64,000 nucleotides of DNA. Origin: Paraliobacillus quinghaiensis (GTDB lineage Bacteria > Bacillota > Bacilli > Bacillales > Amphibacillaceae). This document shows, piece after piece, positions 1-7,706 of this stretch. The position numbers were made by a program, and so were the translations under genes. Within the stretch, counting starts at the first letter, position 1; every line of letters starts with the position of its first letter. The notes beneath the pieces were generated by a model, which saw only the letters and a program-made list of their open reading frames with translations, did not search any database and was not told the origin of the DNA. The DNA is taken from NCBI RefSeq assembly GCF_003426025.1, contig NZ_QJSH01000006.1, forward strand, positions 62,001-126,000, given 5' to 3'.

Positions 1-1452
1 ACACAAAAAGTAGGTTATGGAGAAGATGATTCTAACTTGGGTGGTTCCTTTATTCAAGATAATACGACTGTCTTTGAAGTGGAAGCTTCACAGAGTCATT
101 ATTGGAGAATTGAATCGAAAGATAGGTACACTGGAAAGGGTTGGGAGAGGTCAACGGAATTAGCATACCAGACACAACCAAACGGAAACATTGATTTAGA
201 CATGCATACTGAACAGGTTGATACAATTCAACAGTATGCTTCGGTTCATTATACGTCTGATGCCAACTTTTCAAAAGTTGTTTATCCGTATGGAATTAAT
301 AACGTTAGTAATGGAACGCATTTGAATTATTTACTGGATCAAGAGACAGGGATAATTGAAGTGGAGGGTCCTGAACAACAAGAGGGTTCAGTGTACTTTG
401 ATCTCACGTATCAATATCCTTCCTTTTCTCTAAACCAATTAGAAGCGGCTGGGGGTGACTATCCTGCTCCGATAGAGGATCTATATTTACAGCTGCCAAA
501 TAGTTTACCAGACCGTGTAGTTGATTTAGCAGAGGAGATTACTGCTGAAGATCAAACACGTTATGATAAGGTGAAAACAGTAGAAAGCTATTTTGATCAC
601 AATGGGTTTACTTATCAGTCGGAAGATATAGCAGTACCTGGTCGTAGAGAAGATTATGTTGATCAATTTTTGTTTGATACGCAAGTAGGGTATTGTGATA
701 ACTTTTCCACATCGATGGTTGTAATGTTACGTTCTCTAGATATTCCTGCACGTTGGGTTAAGGGATTTACTGGTGGTCAAATTGTTAATAACAATCCAAA
801 CGGCGTGTCTAGTTATTACAATACGTATCAAGTTACAAATAACAATGCACATTCATGGGTTGAAGTCTATTTTCCGGGAGTGGGTTGGGTACCCTTCGAA
901 CCAACGGTAGGATTCTCAAATAATGCTGATTTTTACCAAGAGGCAGATGCGGATCCGGATTCAAATGATGAGCAAGATGCCGAAGAGGAAGTTAACGCGG
1001 AAGAAGAGGAAGAATCTGAACAAGAACATCAAGAAGATGAACAGGCTCTTGGTTCTGAAGCTTCTCAAGATGGCGCTGCACTTTGGAACGGCTATCTTTT
1101 AGTGGGTTTAACACTTGGACTTGTAATAATAGCGGTTGTATTATTCTTCGCACGATACCGCTTGCTTACGCTGTTATTTATCAAACGGTATAAGCATTTT
1201 AATGATGAGAGATCATTGGATAAGGCGTATCATTTTCTTCTGCGTGTATTACAGCACAAAGGAATCAAGCGAAAACAAGGGCAAACAATCAGAGAGTATG
1301 CTAGGCAAGTTGACGCGTTCTTTGATTCAAATCAAATGACGCAATTAACCGGCTATTATGAACGGATGATATATAGAAGTGATGCAACGCTTCATGATCA
1401 TGAGAAGATACTTGAATTATGGAAAAATTTATTAAGGCGTGCATGGTCTTGA
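1..1452 (+). CDS. yebA: Transglutaminase-like membrane protein, YebA family (5' partial)
   Basis: The reading frame is open from base 1, so the N-terminal part lies outside the window; the first TTG at 37 is not a believable start. The visible part has a transglutaminase core with the catalytic Cys in GYCDNFSTSM, the His in NNAHSWVEVYFPG and an acidic residue in PFEPTVGF. A very acidic linker (about residues 300-345 of the visible protein), one membrane segment and a cytoplasmic DUF4129-like tail follow. Family members are multi-spanning proteins with an extracellular transglutaminase domain. The position directly before guaA matches yebA in B. subtilis. Whether it cross-links or cleaves peptides is unknown. 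Confidence 0.85.
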   Translation, partial: TQKVGYGEDDSNLGGSFIQDNTTVFEVEASQSHYWRIESKDRYTGKGWERSTELAYQTQPNGNIDLDMHTEQVDTIQQYASVHYTSDANFSKVVYPYGINNVSNGTHLNYLLDQETGIIEVEGPEQQEGSVYFDLTYQYPSFSLNQLEAAGGDYPAPIEDLYLQLPNSLPDRVVDLAEEITAEDQTRYDKVKTVESYFDHNGFTYQSEDIAVPGRREDYVDQFLFDTQVGYCDNFSTSMVVMLRSLDIPARWVKGFTGGQIVNNNPNGVSSYYNTYQVTNNNAHSWVEVYFPGVGWVPFEPTVGFSNNADFYQEADADPDSNDEQDAEEEVNAEEEEESEQEHQEDEQALGSEASQDGAALWNGYLLVGLTLGLVIIAVVLFFARYRLLTLLFIKRYKHFNDERSLDKAYHFLLRVLQHKGIKRKQGQTIREYARQVDAFFDSNQMTQLTGYYERMIYRSDATLHDHEKILELWKNLLRRAWS

Positions 1453-1477
1453 CCAGAAGATAAGGCACTGATAGAAT
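1449..1477 (+). promoter_or_regulatory. Predicted SigA promoter of guaA
   Basis: TTGACC (1449-1454), a 17-nt spacer and TAGAAT (1472-1477) overlap the stop codon of the preceding gene. It lies about 65 bases before the riboswitch aptamer. No PurBox-like CGAA/TTCG pair is visible upstream, unlike pbuG and purE. Confidence 0.6.
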
Positions 1478-1543
1478 GATATAAATATAATAGAAACATC
1501 CATCGTTTGGGTTTTCACTACCCATTCATGTAGTTGAATAACA

Positions 1544-1613
1544 CCTCTGTATATTCTCGGAAATAGGGTTCGAGAGTTTCTACAAAACACCGTAAATGTT
1601 TTGACTATGGAGG
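1544..1613 (+). ncRNA. Guanine-sensing purine riboswitch upstream of guaA
   Basis: The aptamer has the conserved purine-riboswitch core: J2/3 GTTTCTAC, the P3 segment with CCGTAAAT, and J3/1 GACTATGG. CCTC (1544-1547) can pair with GAGG (1610-1613) to close P1. The ligand-discriminating base in GACTAT is C, which specifies guanine rather than adenine. The downstream hairpin at 1635-1670 is the expression platform: bound guanine should favour termination before guaA. Confidence 0.93.
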
Positions 1614-1634
1614 CGGATTGACGTTTGTTTGCAG

Positions 1635-1671
1635 AATCTGCCTTCTTTAGTTTGTAGAGGGCAGATTTTTT
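1635..1671 (+). terminator. Riboswitch-controlled terminator before guaA
   Basis: AATCTGCC (1635-1642) pairs with GGCAGATT (1660-1667) and is followed by a T run. It is the attenuator of the guanine riboswitch. Confidence 0.88.
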
Positions 1672-1746
1672 GCACTGATAGGAAAGATTAATTTTAGCAT
1701 GGGTGACTATCAACGTAGTAAAAATTTCAGGAAATTAGTATAAGTG

Positions 1747-1795
1747 CAACTAGGCAACCACTGGCGCCGGAAGGCTTGGTGCTAGCCAAGTTTTC
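1747..1795 (+). other. Additional hairpin in the guaA leader
   Basis: CTTGG (1775-1779) pairs with CCAAG (1786-1790) and is followed by TTTTCTTT. The flanking 1750-1770 segment could form a competing fold with the same bases. It lies after the riboswitch terminator and before the guaA start. Its function is not recognised; a second weak attenuator or an RNA-stabilising stem is possible. Confidence 0.4.
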
Positions 1796-1843
1796 TTTAT
1801 ATATATCAATGGAAGATAGAGTTGGATGGAGGAGATGACGAAG

Positions 1844-3382
1844 GTGCAAGCTACAAATGAAATGATCCTAGTTTTAGATTTTGGTAGTCAATACAATCAA
1901 TTAATTACAAGACGAATTCGTGAGTTTGGTGTATACAGTGAGCTACACTCTCACCGCTTGACTGCTGAGGAAATAAAAGAAATGCAACCGAAAGGTATTA
2001 TTCTTTCTGGTGGACCGCATAGTGTTTATGATGAAACAAGTTTTCGTTGTGATGAGGCTATTTTTGATCTAGGTATTCCTGTACTTGGTATTTGTTACGG
2101 AATGCAATTGATGACCCATCACTTTGGTGGAAAAGTTGAGCGAGCGAATCAGCGTGAGTATGGTAAAGCGGATATTCATGTAACAGAAAAGGCGCGCCTA
2201 TTTACAGGGACTCCTAATGAACAAACAGTATGGATGAGTCATAGTGATAAAATCATTGAAGCTCCTGCTGACTTTGTAGTAGAAGCTACTAGTTCGTCTA
2301 CACCAGTTGCAGCAATGAGTAATAATGATAAAGATATGTATGGCGTTCAATTTCATCCTGAAGTGCGCAACACCGTATATGGAAATGACTTACTGAGACA
2401 ATTTGTGTTTGGGGCGTGTGACTGCCAAGGGGACTGGACGATGGCCAATTTTGTTGAACAAGAAGTTGAAAAAATTCAAGAAAAAGTCGGCGATAAAAAA
2501 GTCCTGTGTGCCTTAAGTGGTGGTGTTGATTCGTCTGTAGTTGCTGCTTTAATCCATAAAGCGATTGGCGATCAACTAACATGTATTTTCGTTGATCATG
2601 GTCTTTTACGTAAAGATGAAGGCGACATGGTAATGGAAACATTCCGTGATGGTTTCAAAATGAACATTATCCGTGTTGATGCACAAGAACGCTTTTTAAA
2701 TAAATTAAAAGGTGTAACAGATCCAGAACAAAAGCGTAAAATCATCGGAAATGAATTTATTTATGTATTTGACGATGAAGCGGATCGCTTGAAGGATATG
2801 GATTTCTTAGCACAAGGTACACTTTATACCGATATTGTTGAAAGTGGAACAGAAACCGCACAAACAATTAAATCGCACCATAATGTTGGTGGACTTCCTG
2901 AGAACATGCAATTTGAACTATTAGAGCCACTTGACACATTATTTAAAGATGAAGTCCGTGCTTTAGGATTAGAGCTTGGTGTTCCGGAGGCGGTTGTTTG
3001 GAGACAGCCATTCCCTGGTCCTGGTCTTGGAATTCGTATACTAGGTGAAGTGACCGATGAAAAAATTAAAATCGTAAGAGAATCTGATGCGATCTTACGT
3101 GAAGAAATAAAATTAGCTGGATTAGATCGTGAAATATGGCAGTACTTTACCGTGTTACCAGACATTCGTAGTGTCGGTGTAATGGGTGATGCGCGAACAT
3201 ATGACCATACCGTTGGAATCCGTGCTGTCACATCAATTGATGGGATGACTTCAGATTGGGCTAGAATCCCGTGGGATGTATTGGAGAAAATATCCACTCG
3301 AATTGTTAATGAGGTCGATCATGTTAATAGAATTGTCTATGATGTGACGAGTAAGCCACCTGCGACGATTGAGTGGGAATAG
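1844..3382 (+). CDS. guaA: GMP synthase (glutamine-hydrolysing)
   Basis: Converts XMP to GMP using ATP and glutamine, the last guanine-specific step, in the cytosol. The N-terminal class I amidotransferase domain shows the nucleophile Cys84 in GICYGMQ and the His/Glu pair in QFHPEV. The ATP pyrophosphatase domain has the P-loop LSGGVDSS, and the C-terminal dimerisation domain ends in PPATIEWE. I chose GTG 1844 because GGAGGAG (1828-1834) sits 9 bases before it and gives 512 residues, close to the 513 of B. subtilis. ATG at 1826 or 1835 would leave the Shine-Dalgarno inside or against the start. Expression is controlled by the guanine riboswitch in the leader. Confidence 0.97.
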   Translation: MQATNEMILVLDFGSQYNQLITRRIREFGVYSELHSHRLTAEEIKEMQPKGIILSGGPHSVYDETSFRCDEAIFDLGIPVLGICYGMQLMTHHFGGKVERANQREYGKADIHVTEKARLFTGTPNEQTVWMSHSDKIIEAPADFVVEATSSSTPVAAMSNNDKDMYGVQFHPEVRNTVYGNDLLRQFVFGACDCQGDWTMANFVEQEVEKIQEKVGDKKVLCALSGGVDSSVVAALIHKAIGDQLTCIFVDHGLLRKDEGDMVMETFRDGFKMNIIRVDAQERFLNKLKGVTDPEQKRKIIGNEFIYVFDDEADRLKDMDFLAQGTLYTDIVESGTETAQTIKSHHNVGGLPENMQFELLEPLDTLFKDEVRALGLELGVPEAVVWRQPFPGPGLGIRILGEVTDEKIKIVRESDAILREEIKLAGLDREIWQYFTVLPDIRSVGVMGDARTYDHTVGIRAVTSIDGMTSDWARIPWDVLEKISTRIVNEVDHVNRIVYDVTSKPPATIEWE

Positions 3383-3487
3383 AGTGCGACTTTCATTAAT
3401 ATATCCATTTAATCCGTCGAAACAGTCTATAAGTTGGATTTAAATGTTTTGTTGAAGTCGAATAATGAAGAAATTTGTATTAACTCA

Positions 3488-3520
3488 AGACATAACCGAA
3501 CAATGGTTGTGTCTTTTTTT
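3488..3520 (+). terminator. guaA intrinsic terminator, overlapping a PurBox
   Basis: AGACATAACC (3488-3497) pairs with GGTTGTGTCT (3505-3514), with one G-U pair, and is followed by seven T. The left arm and loop also form a full-consensus PurBox, so one DNA segment serves two purposes. Confidence 0.85.
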
Positions 3521-3536
3521 ATAAACATTCGTTTTT
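3492..3536 (+). promoter_or_regulatory. Paired PurR boxes upstream of pbuG
   Basis: Box 1 (3492-3504) ATAACCGAACAAT fits the PurBox consensus AWWWCCGAACWWT at every position. Box 2 (3524-3536), in the opposite orientation, keeps the TTCG core and the T-rich arm but is weaker. The boxes start 32 bp apart and box 2 ends 4 bp before the -35, the same geometry as the B. subtilis pur operon. PurR, relieved by PRPP, should repress pbuG here. The purR gene is not in the window. Confidence 0.75.
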
Positions 3537-3540
3537 TGGG

Positions 3541-3569
3541 TTGACTAAGGGATGATTCCTTAGTATTAT
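3541..3569 (+). promoter_or_regulatory. Predicted SigA promoter of pbuG
   Basis: TTGACT (3541-3546), a 17-nt spacer and TATTAT (3564-3569) lie just downstream of PurBox 2 and just upstream of the riboswitch. Confidence 0.75.
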
Positions 3570-3601
3570 AAAGAATGTAATTTAATTTAATAGAAAAACT
3601 C

Positions 3602-3669
3602 GTCGTATAATCTGGGGAATAAGGCTCTAGAGTTTCTATTAGACCGCCGTAAATGGTCTAACTACGCAG
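3602..3669 (+). ncRNA. Guanine-sensing purine riboswitch upstream of pbuG
   Basis: The core elements GTATAATCTGGGG, AGTTTCTATTAG, CCGTAAATGGTCTAACTACG are in the right order. The discriminating base in AACTAC is C, so the ligand is guanine or hypoxanthine. P1 pairs GTA with TAC and neighbouring bases. The terminator at 3721-3751 is the output. Hence the permease is shut off when guanine is plentiful. Confidence 0.92.
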
Positions 3670-3720
3670 AAGAATAAATTATATCTTTTTAGTTTATTTG
3701 AATCTTCTGAATAGTTATGG

Positions 3721-3751
3721 AACACTCTTGCTTTTGTAAGGGTGTTTTTTT
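3721..3751 (+). terminator. Riboswitch-controlled terminator before pbuG
   Basis: AACACTCTT (3721-3729) pairs with AAGGGTGTT (3738-3746), followed by T residues, 28 bases before the pbuG start. Confidence 0.87.
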
Positions 3752-3778
3752 AACGACGAAAAGAGGAGGAAAAGGAAA

Positions 3779-5083
3779 ATGAAGAAGTTTTTTGAGTTTG
3801 AGCAACTAGGTACCAATTATCGTACTGAAACCATTGCAGGTATTACAACGTTCTTATCTATGGCTTATATTTTATTTGTTAATCCTTCTATATTGACTGT
3901 GGATGGTACTACTGGTATGGATCCGGATGCGGTCTTTACAGCGACAGCTCTTGCGGCTGCAGTAGGTACATTAATTATGGCGCTACTTGCAAAATATCCG
4001 ATTGCATTAGCACCTGGAATGGGATTGAATGCGTTTTTTGCTTATACAGTAGTATTGGACCAAGGAATCCCTTGGGAAACAGCACTTAGTGGTGTTCTTG
4101 TATCTGGACTTATTTTTATCGTATTAACAATTTCTGGTTTGCGTGAAAAAGTTATTAATGCAATTCCTAAAAGCTTGAAGTTGGCAGTAGGTGCTGGTAT
4201 TGGTTTATTTATTGCCTTTATTGGTTTTCAAAATGCAGGGATTATTATTAGTGACCCCGCTACAATGGTAGCACTAGGAGATGTCACTTCTGGTAGTACA
4301 TTATTAGCGATCTTTGGTGTATTTGTAACAGTTATTCTAATCACGTTAGGTGTTAAAGGCGGAGTATTTTATGGAATGGTTATTACGTCAATTGCGGGTA
4401 TTCTATTCGGTTTAATCGATCCACCGAGCGGGATTGTTGGTTCTGTTCCGAGTTTAACTCCAACATTTGGGCAAGCATTTTTAAATTTAGGTGAAGTTTT
4501 TACATGGCAAATGATCGGTGTTATTTTAACTTTCTTATTCGTTGACTTCTTTGATACGGCTGGAACATTAGTGGCTGTTGCGACAAAAGCTGGACTAATG
4601 AAAGACAACAAGTTACCGAAAGCAGGAAAGGCGCTTTTCTCTGACTCAGCTGCAACAGTAGTTGGTGCAACATTAGGTACATCAACAACTACTTCGTATG
4701 TAGAATCTGCAACAGGTGTTAGTGCTGGTGGACGTTCTGGTTTTACATCTTTAGTAACTGCTGGTTTGTTCTTATTAGCATTGTTTTTCTCGCCATTATT
4801 AAGTGTCGTAACGGCTGCTGTTACAGCACCAGCATTAATAATTGTTGGGGTAATGATGGTAACTGCCCTAAAGGGAATTGACTGGGATCAATTTGAAATT
4901 GCAGTACCAGCATTCTTAACATTAATTATCATGCCACTTGCATATAGTATCGCAACTGGTATTGCAGTAGGATTTATCTTCTATCCAATTACAATGTTAG
5001 CAAAAGGAAAAGTAAAAGAAGTTAATCCAATTATGTGGTTCTTGTTCATTGTCTTTATTCTTTATCTCACATTCTTAAGTTAA
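3779..5083 (+). CDS. pbuG: Hypoxanthine/guanine permease, AzgA-like NCS2 family
   Basis: Imports hypoxanthine and guanine across the cytoplasmic membrane, probably with protons. At 434 residues it is mostly hydrophobic with about 12 to 14 membrane segments. It shows AzgA-type motifs: ANSRTETIAGITTFL-like start (NYRTETIAGITTFLSMAYI), APGMGLNAFFAY, FVDFFDTAGTLV and the TSTTTSYVESATGV segment. The start ATG is preceded by AGAGGAGGAAA. It has its own PurR/riboswitch promoter, so purine salvage uptake is coordinated with guaA and the pur operon. Confidence 0.95.
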   Translation: MKKFFEFEQLGTNYRTETIAGITTFLSMAYILFVNPSILTVDGTTGMDPDAVFTATALAAAVGTLIMALLAKYPIALAPGMGLNAFFAYTVVLDQGIPWETALSGVLVSGLIFIVLTISGLREKVINAIPKSLKLAVGAGIGLFIAFIGFQNAGIIISDPATMVALGDVTSGSTLLAIFGVFVTVILITLGVKGGVFYGMVITSIAGILFGLIDPPSGIVGSVPSLTPTFGQAFLNLGEVFTWQMIGVILTFLFVDFFDTAGTLVAVATKAGLMKDNKLPKAGKALFSDSAATVVGATLGTSTTTSYVESATGVSAGGRSGFTSLVTAGLFLLALFFSPLLSVVTAAVTAPALIIVGVMMVTALKGIDWDQFEIAVPAFLTLIIMPLAYSIATGIAVGFIFYPITMLAKGKVKEVNPIMWFLFIVFILYLTFLS

Positions 5084-5090
5084 AATTACT

Positions 5091-5127
5091 AAAAAGCTTT
5101 GACTGGTATCTCAGTCAAAGCTTTTTT
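5091..5127 (+). terminator. pbuG intrinsic terminator
   Basis: AAAAAGCTTTGACTG (5091-5105) pairs with CAGTCAAAGCTTTTT (from 5112), a long stem ending in a T run. The symmetry suggests it could also work for the converging minus-strand gene. Confidence 0.9.
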
Positions 5128-5147
5128 TGATTGGTAGATTCGGAGAA

Positions 5148-5240
5148 CGCCCGAATAATTGTTAATTTCGCCGGAATATTGCTTGTATTCGCCGAATTAT
5201 CGCCAAATTCGCCGGAAAAATGCTCAGTTTCGCCGAATTA
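5148..5240. repeat. Degenerate 20-21 bp phased tandem repeat, array 1
   Basis: Five copies of a CGCCGAAT-like core begin at 5148, 5169, 5190, 5210 and 5231, intervals of 21, 21, 20 and 21 bp. Copies alternate between a CGCCGGAATATTGCT type and a CGCCGAATTATCG type, giving a roughly 41-bp higher-order unit. The array sits between the pbuG terminator and the converging hsp20 gene. A second array of the same family is at 26186-26316. Confidence 0.8.
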
Positions 5241-5251
5241 AAAAATTAATA

Positions 5252-5686
5252 TTACTCTTCGTCTAATTGTCGAATGTCAAGGCGCTTTTTCTTTGTTTGT
5301 TCTTGCATCAGTCGGTGTAATCGAATGACTAATAATCCGTATTGATAGGTAGCATCTATTTTATCCTCACGAACAGGATATGGTAAGTCGATCTTACGAT
5401 TAAATGTTCCATGTAGGATTTCTTCTTTAATAATTTGTCCGCGATGGTGTTCAATCTTAATTGTTCCGTTTAATTCTAATTGACTTTGATTAACAAAGAT
5501 GTCGATTTTCCTTACGTCATCAAATCCAGGTAGACTTACATAACAAACAACTTCTTTTTCAGTTTGATACAAATTAATATGAGGGATTGGCGGTTTTAAT
5601 ACATCATCAAATTCGTTCCAAAATTTATCACCAAAAAAGTGATCCATATTCTTTTTCCAATCATTCATTTGTTCAAATGGTTTCAT
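5252..5686 (-). CDS. Hsp20/alpha-crystallin family small heat shock protein
   Basis: An ATP-independent holdase chaperone of 144 residues. The alpha-crystallin domain spans about residues 35-130, starting at PHINLYQTEKEVVCYVSLPGF and containing the typical ELNGTI and ILHGTFNRKIDLPYPV strands. The C-terminal tail lacks a clear I-x-I anchoring motif. I chose ATG at 5686 because AAGGAGG lies just upstream (TCCTCCTT at 5691-5698 on the plus strand); the longer GTG frame to 5707 has no such site. It converges on pbuG and is unrelated to purine genes. Confidence 0.9.
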   Translation of the reverse strand: MKPFEQMNDWKKNMDHFFGDKFWNEFDDVLKPPIPHINLYQTEKEVVCYVSLPGFDDVRKIDIFVNQSQLELNGTIKIEHHRGQIIKEEILHGTFNRKIDLPYPVREDKIDATYQYGLLVIRLHRLMQEQTKKKRLDIRQLDEE

Positions 5687-5885
5687 TTTTTCCTCCTTAT
5701 AAGTCACTCTACTTGTATTACACCTTTCTTATCTATTAAAATCGCGCTAAAATGGAAGAAATGTTGTATGATATAGAATATGCATTTTTTGATATTTGGG
5801 TGAATAGCATGAGGGAAGACTTAATTAGTTTGGTTAATTCAGTTGTAAGTGTGGAATTATGAGTAATACGAGTTGGTAAGAAGTT

Positions 5886-5998
5886 GTTCAAAAAGTCACC
5901 AAATTATAAGCGGCGCATCTCTTCGTTGGCTTATTCTTCTGGTCCTCAGAAACTTCGCCGTCTCGACTTGCTTGCTTCTAATTGGTCGACTTTTGAAC
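5886..5998. repeat. Structured intergenic element with terminal inverted repeats
   Basis: Left end GTTCAAAAAGTCACCAA (5886-5902) is nearly the reverse complement of right end TTGGTCGACTTTTGAAC (5982-5998), with one A/T-tract or spacer difference. Inner arms GCGGCG and CGCCG can also pair. The stretch opens the yebE reading frame upstream of its real start and so imitates coding sequence. I remember similar 100-130 bp elements between genes in other Bacillaceae, but cannot confirm that here. Confidence 0.6.
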
Positions 5999-6021
5999 AC
6001 ACATATAAGGGAGGATTTATT

Positions 6022-6612
6022 TTGTTAGATAATGCATTAATGATGGTTACTATCATCTTGGTTATCAATATATTTTATGTTTCATTTTTTACGATAAGGA
6101 TGATACTTACATTAAAAGGTAGACGTTATATCGCAGCTGGAATTGGTATGGTGGAAATCACAATCTATACGTTAGGATTGGGACTAGTTCTAGAAAATCT
6201 TGACCAAATCGAGAATTTGATTGCCTATGCACTTGGTTATGGTATTGGTGTTATTGTAGGTTCTAAAATAGAAGAAAAATTAGCACTCGGATATATCACA
6301 GTAAATGTTATATCATCCAATCCAGATATTCAATTTACCAAACAGCTGCGTGATAAAGGCTACGGTGTAACGAGTTGGTATGCTTACGGTATGGATGGTG
6401 ACCGTTTATCGATGCAAATTTTGACACCGCGGAAATATGAATTAAGTCTATATGAAACGATAAAAGGGATTGACCCGAAAGCATTTATTATTTCCTATGA
6501 ACCGAAACAAATCAATGGAGGGTTCTGGGTCAAACAAGTGAAGAGAGGACGAATTTCAAAGAATGCCGAAAAACAAGAAGAAAACAGAGCAAACGAGCAA
6601 GAAAAGGTTTGA
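6022..6612 (+). CDS. yebE: UPF0316 membrane protein, YebE family (DUF2179/DUF5698)
   Basis: At 196 residues with three N-terminal membrane segments (about residues 5-25, 37-57 and 67-85), it has a cytoplasmic DUF2179 domain ([28 protein letters not shown]). The function of the family is unknown. I chose TTG 6022 because AAGGGAGG (6008-6015) lies the right distance upstream. The 46 extra codons back to 5884 come from the structured repeat. The 3' end overlaps yebG. The place between pbuG and yebG-purE is the same as in B. subtilis, although yebC and yebD are absent here. Confidence 0.88.
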   Translation: MLDNALMMVTIILVINIFYVSFFTIRMILTLKGRRYIAAGIGMVEITIYTLGLGLVLENLDQIENLIAYALGYGIGVIVGSKIEEKLALGYITVNVISSNPDIQFTKQLRDKGYGVTSWYAYGMDGDRLSMQILTPRKYELSLYETIKGIDPKAFIISYEPKQINGGFWVKQVKRGRISKNAEKQEENRANEQEKV

Positions 6613-6793
6613 AGTAGAAGAAGGAGAAACTATTGATGCATGTTTAGAGCGCATCAAACAAGCAGGATTTACACCTATTAGAAGAACAGAGAAACCTATT
6701 TTCAAAGAAAAAACACCAGGTGATAAAGAAAGTGTGGAGCCAGTTGCAAGGCAAATCATTTTTGATGCAGTTGTGACAAAAGACGAACATTAA
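6563..6793 (+). CDS. yebG: NETI-motif protein, YebG family
   Basis: A 76-residue basic-then-acidic protein with no known function. Residues 15-48 ([20 protein letters not shown] followed by [13 protein letters not shown]) match YebG. The family name motif NETI is GETI in this copy. It overlaps the end of yebE by 50 bases in another frame, with AGAGGACG upstream of the ATG. The first PurBox of the purine operon overlaps its last codons, so any change in its C-terminus would also change the operator. Confidence 0.85.
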   Translation: MPKNKKKTEQTSKKRFEVEEGETIDACLERIKQAGFTPIRRTEKPIFKEKTPGDKESVEPVARQIIFDAVVTKDEH

Positions 6794-6822
6794 CTATCAT
6801 GATCATTTAATTGTTCGATTTT
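6779..6822 (+). promoter_or_regulatory. Paired PurR boxes of the pur operon
   Basis: Box 1 (6779-6791) AAAGACGAACATT has the CGAAC core at 6784-6788. Box 2 (6810-6822) ATTGTTCGATTTT has the inverted core GTTCG at 6813-6817. The starts are 31 bp apart and box 2 ends two bases before the -35, which matches the B. subtilis arrangement. PurR binding should repress the operon when PRPP is low. Confidence 0.8.
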
Positions 6823-6824
6823 AA

Positions 6825-6853
6825 TTGACGGATAGTTGTTTCCTTGTTATCAT
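6825..6853 (+). promoter_or_regulatory. Predicted SigA promoter of the pur operon
   Basis: TTGACG (6825-6830), a 17-nt spacer and TATCAT (6848-6853). It predicts a start near 6860, with the aptamer beginning about 37 bases later. Confidence 0.75.
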
Positions 6854-6896
6854 AAATATGCAGTTAACAAATCTAACAAATTAAATAGTAAGTACC

Positions 6897-6960
6897 TCAT
6901 ATAATTTTGGGAATATGGCCCAATAGTCTCTACCCGTTACCGTAAATAATGGACTATGAG
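6897..6960 (+). ncRNA. Guanine-sensing purine riboswitch of the pur operon
   Basis: P1 pairs CTCAT (6897-6901) with ATGAG (6956-6960) perfectly. P2 pairs TTGGG with CCCAA around the loop AATATGG. J2/3 is AGTCTCTACC, and CCGTAAATAATGGACTAT follows. C in GACTAT specifies guanine. The expression platform is the strong terminator at 7132-7177, about 170 bases further on, which is a long linker for this class. Confidence 0.95.
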
Positions 6961-7131
6961 GGAAGATGATTCATTGCGTGTTTTTCATCTAGATCATCGT
7001 TAAGTTATGCCTTAACGGAGAGGGTTTGTGGTAAAGTTATATTTTGTAAGTTGTATAACATTTTAAATTACCCTTTTTAAAAATTAGATGAATATCCTGC
7101 AATGCTGTTTTACTTATGTAATAATGTCTAC

Positions 7132-7177
7132 AAAAGCCTATTCATCTTCTCTCATAATGGGAGATGAATAGGCTTTT
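7132..7177 (+). terminator. Riboswitch-controlled terminator before purE
   Basis: AAAAGCCTATTCATCT pairs with AGATGAATAGGCTTTT, a 16-bp near-perfect stem ending in T residues, 35 bases before purE. Confidence 0.92.
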
Positions 7178-7211
7178 TCTATTACTTTTGCAGTAGGGGA
7201 GAGGGGATATT

Positions 7212-7706
7212 ATGATGACAGCAGTCGGTGTAATCATGGGAAGTATTTCCGATTGGGAAACGATGCAGCATACATGTCAGATGCTCGATGAGTTAGGTGT
7301 CGCTTATGAGAAAGAAGTTATTTCAGCCCATCGAACGCCAGAAGATATGTTTACTTATGCAGAAAATGCTCGTGAAAAAGGCTTAAAAGTAATTATAGCT
7401 GGAGCTGGTGGTGCAGCACATCTACCAGGTATGGTTGCAGCAAAGACTACACTTCCTGTAATCGGTGTTCCGATTCAATCAAAAAGCTTAAATGGATTAG
7501 ACTCCTTGTTATCCATCGTACAGATGCCAGGTGGTGTACCTGTTGCTACCGTAGCGATTGGTGTAGCAGGGGCAAAGAATGCCGCAATTTTAGCAACGCA
7601 GATCATTGGTGCTTTTGAAGACGATGTTGCAAGTCGTCTAACAAAATACCAGCTACAAATGAAAGAAAAAGTAGCAGAAATGAGGGAAGACCTTGCAAAA
7701 GAATAA
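7212..7706 (+). CDS. purE: N5-carboxyaminoimidazole ribonucleotide mutase
   Basis: Moves the carboxyl group from N5-CAIR to give CAIR in IMP synthesis. The class I PurE signature is clear: [10 protein letters not shown] near the N-terminus, SAHRTPEDM with the catalytic His, and the [15 protein letters not shown] loop. At 164 residues it has the usual length. The start is the first of two adjacent ATG codons after a G-rich Shine-Dalgarno. It is the first gene of the operon and overlaps purK by 14 bases. Confidence 0.97.
   Translation: MMTAVGVIMGSISDWETMQHTCQMLDELGVAYEKEVISAHRTPEDMFTYAENAREKGLKVIIAGAGGAAHLPGMVAAKTTLPVIGVPIQSKSLNGLDSLLSIVQMPGGVPVATVAIGVAGAKNAAILATQIIGAFEDDVASRLTKYQLQMKEKVAEMREDLAKE

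Noticed and set aside
2824-3297. 157-residue minus-strand frame inside guaA
   Set aside because: Antisense shadow of a conserved gene, with no ribosome binding site or recognisable protein features.
5148-5240. CRISPR-like array
   Set aside because: Units of 20-21 bp follow each other without spacers and vary in sequence; no cas genes are present.
5884-6021. 46-codon N-terminal extension of the yebE frame
   Set aside because: It lies in the structured repeat; the TTG at 6022 has an ideal AAGGGAGG upstream and gives the normal family length.
6897-6960. Adenine riboswitch
   Set aside because: The discriminating base in GACTAT is C, which pairs with guanine.
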